Assembly (NCBI GenBank): GCA_002900995.3
Contig: PJEW03000062.1
Location: forward strand, 1-13,582
Direction of reading: 5' to 3'
DNA: 13,582 bases
DNA from: Ganoderma boninense
Lineage: Eukaryota; Basidiomycota; Agaricomycetes; Polyporales; Polyporaceae
Shown here piece by piece: positions 7,001 to 13,582 of the stretch. The notes under the pieces were generated by a model. That model saw nothing but the letters and a program-made list of their open reading frames with translations, had not been told where the DNA came from and searched no databases. A program made the position numbers and the translations under genes. Numbering within the stretch: the first letter of the stretch is position 1; every line of letters begins with the position of its first letter.

Positions 7001-8706
7001 GGGCGTTGATCGCAGCAACGTCGAGCCCCAGGCAAGTCCCTTACTTAGTCCCATCTTCGTAGCTCAAAACTGATATTGACTCTAGCCGTCCCGCAAACGA
7101 GCATGCGAACCTGGCGATACCGCAAGTCGGCCTATCGAGGTCCCGTCCACAGGGGAATCAGCCGCTCCGTCACAATCCAAGCCACCGCCGCGCAAGAAGC
7201 TGCGCTTGACGGTGCCAGGGACGGCAGCAGCATCGTCAAAGACGAAGAAGCCAGTTGTTCACAAAGGTTCGACGTCCGCAGCGGCACCCACTCTTGACCA
7301 GTTCCTCGGGCTCCAGGCCGCGTACGCCGCGGCGGGGCAGACAATCAACACGACATACTTCCCGAGCCGTGCTATATCTGGGCTGACGCGGTCGCAGCGA
7401 GTGTTCTCTGTGGCGTCCGGAGAGATTGATCCGCGCTCGCTCACTCTCGCGTCGATCGACTACGACGAGTTCAAGCTGTTCTTGCGGCTGCGAGTGGAGG
7501 GCAGGTGGACGACTCACTCCATGTCGCCGTTTGACTGGGTTTGTGCGGCGTCAGCGTATAACCAGGAACTATGCAGGCTAAACCAACGCACAACCACGGA
7601 GCGGCCCTTGAAGACGCCTCGTGCGCTCATGGACAAGCTTTTCGAGATCGAGCAGAAGCTGATTGGCTGCGTTATTTCCAACAACTACGAATGTAGGTCC
7701 ATTACATCAACTTTTAATTTGCCATTCTATTCACGCTATTTTTTAGCACGCTCTGGACAGCCGTTCTGGTATTCCCACTGCCACGCCTTTCCTCTTCAGG
7801 TGGGCGGAAAATCCGGATCGGAGCTCGCCACAAAGCTTGTAAATGGCAAGAAGACCTCGGTGCGCGCTTCTTGTCTACGTTACGTCCCTGCTTGTTTCTG
7901 ATCTCCTTGTCCTTTAGGCGAAGGTGCACACCTGCCATCGCTGCCAGCGGATCATGTACCCTGGCCCAGCAAATTCACCTTGGAACCACCCTCGCGGCGT
8001 CTGCAATGATGGCGTCTGGCAGTCAGCTCGGCAGCAGAAGGAGAAGGAGGATGGGAAGAAGGCCCCCCCTGCCCTTGAAGAGCCACCGCCTTATCCGCAG
8101 CCCGAAAAGCTATTCACATCCAGCAAGCATGGTCACGCCCTACACATCGATCGCCTCCTCAAGGAGCTGCACGCCTTCTACCCCCGTATCGTGGCTGGCG
8201 ATGCCGGCAAGGGACCGCTCGCTCTCCACGATGTTGCATTCGCGCAGCTCATTCGAGCTCGGCTGAAGGTCCTCGACGCGACGCCGACAACTCCGAGCAT
8301 CGCCATCTTCAAGCCGTACCGCAATGTGAAGTGTCTTGGCATCGACGATGGGCAGACGTACCTTTTTGGTGGCGAAGAATGGCTCCGCATCGACTTCCTG
8401 GCTGCCAGCGATGATAACCTGCCAGCACAAATGGCCTCAGGAACTGCAGGACCTTCGCAACCTGCGCACGCTGGTCCCCCAGGACAGTCAACCCAGTTCG
8501 AGAATTCCTCCCAGTTTCCGGGCTTGTCTCACGGGTTGAGCACACCAGGCGCAGGCGCGAGCGCGAGCACGTCGGGTGCGGGCGCGAGCACGTCGGGTGC
8601 GAGCGCGAGCGCGAGCACATCAGGCGCGAGCTTGTCAGGAGCAGGCGCGAGTATGTTGGGTATGAGTGGCTTGGGCGAGGGCCCATCGCAGGCACTTCGG
8701 CGATAG
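4051..8706 (+). CDS. MULE-like DDE transposase-type protein with N-terminal zinc ribbon, copy 1 (DUF6729-like)
   Basis: Model exons: 4051-4149 (start and first intron uncertain), ~4181 or 4210-4765, 4819-4929, 4980-5231, 5300-5436, 5495-5685, 5735-5936, 5991-7031, 7086-7692, 7747-7859, 7918-8706, giving about 1,350 aa. Apart from the first junction and two indels in exon 2, the phases agree. Order: basic helix (HRAVDKVKQRADNW), zinc ribbon CPRC...CKKC (about residues 147-190), then an RNase H-like core. Core acidic residues are Asp in SVDATF (5317), Asp in ISDCCCH (5600) and Glu in DGSRIEG (6075), with DVWH (5663-5674) matching the (C/D)x2H motif of Mutator-like transposases. A Ser/Pro-rich linker and basic PPPRKKLRL (about 7181) follow, then a CxxC...H...C cluster and a Gly/Ala/Ser repeat tail. 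Copy 1 lacks one G near 4482 and has one extra near 4736, shifting the zinc-ribbon segment. Transposase or domesticated regulator cannot be told apart here. Confidence 0.7.
7032..7085 (+). other. GC-AG intron in the transposase-like gene
   Basis: The exon ends CAG at 7031, followed by GCAAGT (a strong non-canonical donor). An ATTGAC branch-like site precedes the acceptor TCTAG at 7085. Splicing is needed because the frame otherwise stops at 7071-7073. The following exon continues PSRKRACEPGD in phase 0. The length of 54 bp is typical for this gene. Confidence 0.7.
8542..8670 (+). repeat. Low-complexity Gly/Ala/Ser-coding repeat at the 3' end of the transposase-like gene
   Basis: Irregular 6- to 30-bp units based on GCGAGC/ACGTCGGGTGCG encode GASASTSGAGASTSGAS-type sequence, the last part of the protein before ALRR and the stop at 8704. 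It is likely a disordered tail prone to length change. Its copy 2 counterpart lies outside the window. Confidence 0.75.
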
Positions 8707-8752
8707 GATCTGCGAGGGCGCTTCGCAGCTTGTGCGTGGTTCATAAACGTTA

Positions 8753-8839
8753 CTGCTGGTCAATGGTCAATGTATATTAGCACGCGAGGTCAGAGTCCTG
8801 CTGGTGAACGTCCTTGTATACTAGTTTAGCACGCGAGGT
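8753..8839. repeat. Imperfect direct repeat of ~45-50 bp
   Basis: The first unit starts CTGCTGGT at 8753 and ends TTAGCACGCGAGGT at 8777-8790. The second starts CTGCTGGT at 8798 and ends TTAGCACGCGAGGT at 8826-8839. The ends are exact and the middles have diverged. Confidence 0.7.
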
Positions 8840-8975
8840 AGCACACAATGAATGGTAATGATCATCTCTTTCCGCTCAGTTTAGCTTCGTCGCGCGGTAA
8901 CAGGCATTTAGACGCCGGAACAGGATTTCGGTCGGTATAGGGTTAGGACATTGTCGATGCACGTGCTAGGGTTTA

Positions 8976-9045
8976 GACCAATGTTGGTCCCGGGCGCTTC
9001 GTTTTGGTCCTTTGGTAGGCGAGCGCTTAGGACCAATGTTGGTCC
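8976..9045. repeat. Duplicated near-palindrome next to the copy 1/copy 2 junction
   Basis: GACCAATGTTGGTC occurs at 8976-8989 and 9031-9044, exactly 55 bp apart. Each is an inverted repeat with six-base arms around TG (seven in the second copy). A further TTGGTCC lies between them at 9004-9010. It could be a regulator or transposase binding site, or part of an element end. Confidence 0.65.
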
Positions 9046-9101
9046 CCAGCTTGGCTCCACGACCTACCCGGGGGAGGCAAGTTGGTCATGCCAAGGGTGC
9101 C

Positions 9102-9195
9102 CCGCGCGCCGTAGGCGCGCGGAACTTCGGCAACAGTAGGCGCCGCTGGCTCGGCAAATTTGCCCAGGGTGCCCCCCTGGTCCGCTCTGGGCAAA
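9102..9195. repeat. Left-edge hairpin pair of copy 2
   Basis: These are the counterparts of both copy 1 hairpins: arms 9102-9110/9114-9122 and 9159-9167/9187-9195. The arms are unchanged. The length changes between copies fall in the homopolymers outside the first hairpin, at the start of the second and in its loop. Confidence 0.75.
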
Positions 9196-9552
9196 CATCC
9201 ATCGTCGGCACTGAGGTCGTCGAATCTTGTCTCGAAATTTGTTGGAGGACGAGGAGCCTGACAGCGAACAACTTTCTTTTACTTCCGAACACCGTGAGCT
9301 ATAGGTACGAGGACACAAAACATTGCTTCCGTCGTCTGCAACATTCTTACCATTTCCTTTTCCGGAACCCTAGTCGGCTAGTTTGTTTGACCTTGAGGGA
9401 CGCGTACACAACGGTTTGATCCCATCTCGCGACCATCGCTCCCCACGCTAAGCTGCCTTTTGACGGCCTTGATAGGTACGCACGCCATCCGTAAAACCGA
9501 GGGGTTCAGCCTACCGAACGAGGACTCTGACAAGGCCCCTTCGAACTCCTAA

Positions 9553-10219
9553 CAAGACGACCTGGCCTGCGCAAACCCGGAGAAGGCAACGACGGGGTTA
9601 ATTCAAGGTCGGACCTGCGCGACGGCATTGCGCCTTCTCGGTCAGCGCGGACACGGAGAAGGCGATGAACGAGTTCAAGGACCAGGAGGTTGGCAACCTC
9701 AGGCACGCGAGTCCGACGAGGAGTCAACCGTTCGAACTCACGGGTAAGATGCTAATAGTCGCGAAGCATTTGCATGACGCGCGAGGTGATCGCTAATGGA
9801 TTTTACAAGATCAATTGTCTCAGGTATACGTTTGCCGCCGCGCCGCCGCACCAAGGAAGTTGCGGGTCGCCAATCAAACTGCAACCTGTTGCGCGCGAGG
9901 TGCGCGCAGGCTGGGTGTTGCTACTCAGGCCCTCGGTGGTGAATGACGGGTTGAACATGTTTGCGCCGGAGGCCAGGGGAAGCAAGGCGAGGAAGGGGAT
10001 CGGGAGGGACATTGGGGGGACGAAGGGCGGGCGGCGCTGGAGATAGACCGGCTGGGGATGCGTCGGATGAGGCTGGGCAATTGATTTACTGGGGCTCAAC
10101 TGCGGCGAGCTCCCCGTCCTTCTTCCCATCAAGAAGGAGCTGTGCGACGACCTCCACCAGCGGTTGCCAGTGATTTTTGATGCGCAGCCATGGTTCGTCT
10201 CAGTCGAACGTTCAACCAG
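9553..10219 (+). pseudogene. Candidate gene B, copy 2: unknown protein without the 192-bp block
   Basis: This is the same coding-like sequence as in copy 1, with the intron at 9744-9823. It lacks the 192-bp insertion, so the frame passes directly from ...NMFAPEARG into SKARKGIGRDIGG. It has one extra G near 10014 and one missing A near 10079 compared with copy 1. The LHQRLPVIFDAQPWF segment is intact here and broken in copy 1. The exon ends at the donor at 10220. An in-frame TAA just upstream and the lack of a start codon leave the 5' end unsolved, so it may be a remnant or a gene with unseen upstream exons. Confidence 0.35.
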
Positions 10220-10350
10220 GTAGGTGCCTTTGATTGACAAAGTTTGCGCGGAAGAGCATGAAGGCGTTTGGGGCGCGCGAAGCTGCGTTGGTATTTTCTT
10301 TGCTTTCTTGCATCCATCCTGGTGCAAAGATTGTGTACTAGATCAGTGTG

Positions 10351-10358
10351 TATATATA
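10351..10358 (+). promoter_or_regulatory. TATA-like run upstream of gene C, copy 2
   Basis: This is the same TATATATA as in copy 1, 57-64 bp before the ATG at 10415. An ATG at 10368 in another frame opens a short upstream reading frame that overlaps the gene C start and could lower its translation. Confidence 0.35.
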
Positions 10359-10414
10359 CATCATTCCATGGAGTTGAATAGGAGGATCTTCACGGTTTTT
10401 CTGCCACCACCACT

Positions 10415-11150
10415 ATGGCAGATCCTCCTTTCGGCTACACCGTCCTCGCAGATGCTGAAAACATTATCATAATTCCACTGTATGCCATAACGATGGTATA
10501 CACCACTTGCATAATCTCCTTTATTACATGGGACTTCGATCCGGAAACTCGCGAAGACCACGAAATATGCTGCTTTAGGTTCACCGACCTGCCTTCATAT
10601 CTGGACCCGCGCCCGAACATCCCAATTCTATTCGAAGTAATCGCCCAGATTTCCCCGGAAGACTGTTTTCTCACAGTGGACGGGTACGAGTCTCCCGAGT
10701 CAAGCGGAGCAGACGATGAACGCCTCGCGACATGCTGGATCGAACCCCGGCCAGACTATATCTCCCAATTATATTGGTTAGGTGTTGTCCCCGCAGTGCA
10801 AGCACTCACAAGTCACATTCAGACGGCCGTCGATACCTCTAAGTTCCTTAGCGAGGATGGAGGGGAGGTTAGGCTGCAGGTCTGTTATCAACCACCAGCT
10901 GGCCAGGTGCGCCGCAGCCTCCACCACGATGAGAGACTGATTTATAATTTAATTATATTCTTAGTCCATCGCGTCCACCCTCCCGCTGTGCAATGTTCAC
11001 GGGGAACGCCATGTTCCGTCCAGCATTGATGAAGTCCCCTTCGGATTGCCGGTGCGGGTCGCTTTCGCTCTCGAAGCGCGTTACTGCCGAGATGAACCAG
11101 ATGGTCCAAGGATCCTTGTCGCCATGCTCGAGCATATGAGCATCATGTAG
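10415..11150 (+). CDS. Gene C, copy 2: unknown protein of 225 residues in two exons
   Basis: Exon 1 is 10415-10906 (164 codons, starting MADPPFGYTVLADAEN). The intron is 10907-10964 (58 bp, GTGCGC...TTCTTAG, CTGAT branch-like site). Exon 2 is 10965-11150 (61 codons plus TAG), reading SIASTLPLCNVHGERHVPSS, then FGLPVRVAFALEARYCRDEP. The splice is phase 0 and both exons look coding by composition. A hydrophobic run of about 24 residues (roughly 18-41) could be a membrane segment or a buried strand. The rest is acidic and has several Cys. The gene lies about 400 bp upstream of the transposase-like gene on the same strand. Coding-like text after the TAG (GYFKATAQRDEEEWAA at about 11188) hints that the true 3' end may be longer. 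I do not recognise a family; it may be an accessory ORF of the element. Confidence 0.55.
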
Positions 11151-11558
11151 TGTCGAAAACTGCTACAAAGACGTTATCTCTGGTAATGGGATACTTCAAG
11201 GCCACTGCACAGAGAGACGAGGAGGAATGGGCCGCATAGACGGGGCGGGGACACGTAAATATTTCTGACAATGGCCACTGTGATTAGGCAGGTGTATGAT
11301 CGGAAAGGTAGTGAAATAGTGAAACATCCGAGGCTTGTAGCCGACAACATAAGGCCTCAGTCTACCTATGTTATGCGCTCTGTCAAAACATAATTCAGTT
11401 TTGTGTCCAATCTAATTATCCGCCCGTAGACGAAGACGGAACCCCTGAGGGGCTACACCTACACTTGAAACTGCGTCAACTCCCCCCCTCTCTCAACGAC
11501 GACGACGACAACGCCCCCACCCTGCCATAGCTCTTCTGCTACTCCATTTCACTTAACC

Positions 11559-13582
11559 ATGTTTTCGCCCTTCGAGAATGAGCTCGTCCGGAGCCAATGC
11601 GGAGTTGTGTTCGACACAAAGCAGAGAAAGAAGTTCCTGACCAAGTGGGATACGTCAGTGAGTACATGATTTTACTGAATAACTCCAGATAGACTTACCC
11701 ATCGCGCCGTTGACAAGGTCAAGCAGCGAGCCGACAACTGGCAGGCCAAGCGAGAGAAGGAGCGGCAGTCGACATTCCGGCCGCAACTTGACTTCGTCGC
11801 TGGGGTATGTGAGTTCACGGGCTTCCTGGCGCTGCAAATACAGAATACGAAGGGTGAGACGGGAGCCAAGAAGAAACTCGACCGGAGGATCCCTTACTTT
11901 GGTTACAAGTACTTCCCACCAACATACATCAGCGAGAAGATCCGGAAGGTCTCTCCCGACGTCACGCCCGACCTCGCTTGCTTGAAGCCGGTGACCGTTC
12001 TCCATCCGGCCTTGATTGAGGAGCTCAACTTCTGCCCCCGGTGCAATGCAACCGGAGACGACATCGCTTGGCATGGATGGACGACCAGCGGCCCACGCGA
12101 CGTACACGGTGTCTATTCGGAGGAACAGGTGATCGGGGTGCAGATGCGCTGCAAAAAGTGCAAAGAGGCGAGGGGGAAAGCGGACGCACCGGACGACTAT
12201 GAGGATGAGTCCTACTGCTGGGGGACCGCGAGCAGCCAGTTCTGGGAGGCGAAAAAGCATTGGGAGATTCCAAGTCAGTACCCGTGTCACTAGACCGTCG
12301 TAAGCTGACCCTCACCTAATCTCCAGTTGGCTTGCCGCATATGAAGTGGCGGAGCGCAGTAACGAGCGAGTTGTATGACATGATCATCGAGTTTAGACCC
12401 GATATGACTTCTGCAGGCTTCGCCGAGCACATCAAGCGTAAGTACCAACAACTGTTCAATCGAAAGCATGACTGACCGAGGTTCAAGAGCTCCATCTCCT
12501 TGAGTATCACAAGCGGCGGCGGGAGTACCTTGTCAATTTCGAGGCGAGGGCGAAGCAGCAAGTGTGGCCAGGCAGGAGGGATGTCAAGCTGAAGAACTTT
12601 CCGGAACCTCGCACGGGAAGACACGAGGATGGGTACGACAATACGTCGATAAGCGATGAGCAAGTGACCGACATATATCTGCGCTGGGTGAAGGCGACGA
12701 GGCAAGAGGAATCTGAGGAGAGCCTTCGAACGAAGACTGGTGCGTCCAAGTCGCCTAAACTCTCACGGTCACCTGGGTCTCACGGAGCCCACCGCGCTTA
12801 TCCCAGGCGTTGCTCTCTCTGTCGATGCCACTTTCCGTACCGCGAGCAAGGCTACTGTCGTCAACAGCGGTAAAGTCCACACCCGTGTCTACAAGGGCGG
12901 CATCACAAGTATTCTCAACGAAGATAGTATCATCCTGGCCTGGGTACGTTTTTTCAGTTCTTACCGGTAATTGGTTCCTGCTAGTTAATGCTCTTTCACA
13001 GCGATTCTGTTTCACTCAAGGGAACTGGGAGCTGGTTGAGCTTCTGAAAGGACTGAAGCAGCGTCTCGAGCTGCTAGGCGTGTCTGAACCTGAGATGGTT
13101 ATCAGCGATTGTTGCTGCCATGTCTCGAATGCCATACACGAAGTCTTTCCAGACGCCGTCGTGTGCCTTGACGTGTGGCACTTCCTCATGAGGTGCGTTG
13201 TCGTTTGCTCACTCACAATCATGCGTCTGACCTTGTAACAGGTATCTTATTTGCCTTGTGGGAGGGAGCAAGAGTCCAGTCCGCTCCCAAGTTGCCCATG
13301 ACATCGTCGATGCGATTCTCAAGTCCGAGCACTTGCAAAGTCACCCGCAATATATTGGAGCAAGGAGGAACAGGAGACGCGCTTGGAGGCCGCCTTCAGG
13401 AAGTGGGAAGAGAAGGGGGTTTGGACGGCTGCGGGGGCAAGGGTACGTCTCGTCTGCGGCGAGCTCTTGCATAATCACTCTAACCATTTCCCGAAGGCCC
13501 ATGAAGAGCAGCTTGGACATGTTAGGAAGGGCTGTCTTGCTCGCCCGCGCGACGATGTGCGCGCTGATGGCAGCCGGATCGA
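11559..13582 (+). CDS. MULE-like DDE transposase-type protein, copy 2 (3' partial at window edge)
   Basis: Exons corresponding to copy 1: 11559-11657 (5' end uncertain), ~11689 or 11718-12273, 12327-12437, 12488-12739, 12807-12943, 13002-13192, 13242-13442, 13497-window end. Exon 2 is intact here, so basic helix, FGYKYFPPTYISEKIRK, CPRC and CKKC read in one frame into SSQFWEAKKHWEIP. This shows that the two frame breaks of copy 1 are not ancestral. In turn, one C is missing near 13325 in exon 7, where copy 1 is intact. Both catalytic Asp codons and DVWH are present, and the window ends inside the Glu codon of DGSRIEG. The first exon (MFSPFENELVRSQ) is tentative: a GTGAGT donor at 11658 with the acceptor at 11688 would make a 31-bp intron and shift the frame, while a later acceptor at 11717 gives 60 bp in frame. 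Confidence 0.7.

Larger units (their letters stand above)
1369..9067 (+). mobile_element. Copy 1 of a ~7.7-kb directly repeated unit with a MULE-like transposase gene
   Basis: From about 1369 the sequence matches the sequence from about 9068 base for base apart from small indels. The match runs to the window end, so at least 4.5 kb is duplicated. The offset is about 7,700 bp up to 2280, then about 7,507 after a 192-bp block unique to this copy. If the unit is repeated exactly head to tail, its length is about 7.7 kb and its right edge is at about 9067. It contains candidate gene B, gene C and the transposase-like gene, all on the plus strand. I found no clear terminal inverted repeats or target-site duplication. 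The alternatives are a segmental duplication or an assembly joining of two alleles. Confidence 0.6.
8707..9067. other. 361-bp tail between the transposase-like gene and copy 2
   Basis: No gene is seen here. It begins with an inverted repeat CTGCGA/TCGCAG (8710-8728) just after the stop codon. It then holds an imperfect ~45-50 bp tandem duplication, a short telomere-like string and two copies of a palindrome immediately before copy 2. It presumably contains the 3' UTR of the transposase-like gene and the right edge of copy 1, if copy 1 is a discrete element. Confidence 0.5.
9068..13582 (+). mobile_element. Copy 2 of the repeated unit, truncated by the window edge
   Basis: The copy begins with the same G-rich edge and hairpins as copy 1 and stays collinear to 13582, corresponding to copy 1 position about 6076. 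It lacks the 192-bp block found at 2281-2472. Differences from copy 1 are nearly all one- or two-base length changes, mostly in homopolymers, with almost no substitutions. Sequence directly to the left (8707-9067) is unlike the left flank of copy 1. Confidence 0.7.

Noticed and set aside
6557..7054. Minus-strand open frame opposite the Ser/Pro-rich linker
   Set aside because: The plus-strand exon is continuous with the catalytic core upstream and spliced to the next exon downstream; the minus frame has no support.
7290..7320. PIP-box-like TLDQFLG motif in the transposase-like protein
   Set aside because: It lacks the Gln and the second aromatic residue of the consensus.
8938..8947. Telomere-like TAGGGTTAGG, with CTAGGGTTTAG some 30 bp downstream
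   Set aside because: This is less than two TTAGGG units, too short to be called a telomeric tract.
1369..9067. Terminal inverted repeats and target-site duplication for copy 1
   Set aside because: I compared the first ~100 bp after 1369 with the reverse complement of the last ~100 bp before 9068 and saw only short TTGGTC-type matches, not a real TIR.
11655..12290. Long minus-strand open frame (about 210 codons) opposite exon 2 of the transposase-like gene
   Set aside because: The plus-strand frame holds the zinc ribbon and joins adjacent exons in phase, and the copy 1 counterpart is broken. It is an antisense shadow.

Overview
The window looks like nuclear DNA of a filamentous basidiomycete (probably an agaricomycete). 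The evidence is GC-rich coding sequence with C- or G-ending codons, and many 49-68 bp introns with GT(or GC)...AG ends and CTRAY-like branch sites. The main multi-exon protein is of a kind I associate from memory with agaricomycete genomes. I see no bacterial operon structure, rRNA, tRNA or CRISPR.

Layout. (1) 1-835: the 3' part of a plus-strand gene with a Thr/Ser-rich region, readable only by hopping between frames, then a clean Ser/Cys tandem-repeat C-terminus (about 401-835). (2) 836-1368: no gene seen. (3) 1369-9067: a unit of about 7.7 kb. It holds a hairpin-rich left edge, a degenerate candidate gene 'B' (about 1853-2710), a small unknown gene 'C' (2908-3641, frame-broken here), a large 10-11 exon gene encoding a Mutator/MULE-like DDE transposase-type protein of roughly 1,350 residues (about 4051-8706), and a 361-bp tail with short repeats and palindromes. 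(4) 9068-13582: a second, head-to-tail copy of the same unit, cut by the window edge at the third catalytic residue of the transposase-like gene.

The two copies differ almost only by 1-2 base indels, plus one 192-bp hairpin-rich block present only in copy 1. The indels are clustered, so either the duplication is very recent and the sequence has indel errors, or the copies are beginning to decay. Gene C reads intact in copy 2 and not in copy 1. In the transposase-like gene, exon 2 is intact in copy 2, while exon 7 is intact in copy 1.

Reading: the unit is best explained as a large, possibly mobile, MULE-like element (or a domesticated relative) that carries the transposase-like gene and up to two extra ORFs of unknown function. 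I could not find convincing terminal inverted repeats or target-site duplications, so mobility is an inference.
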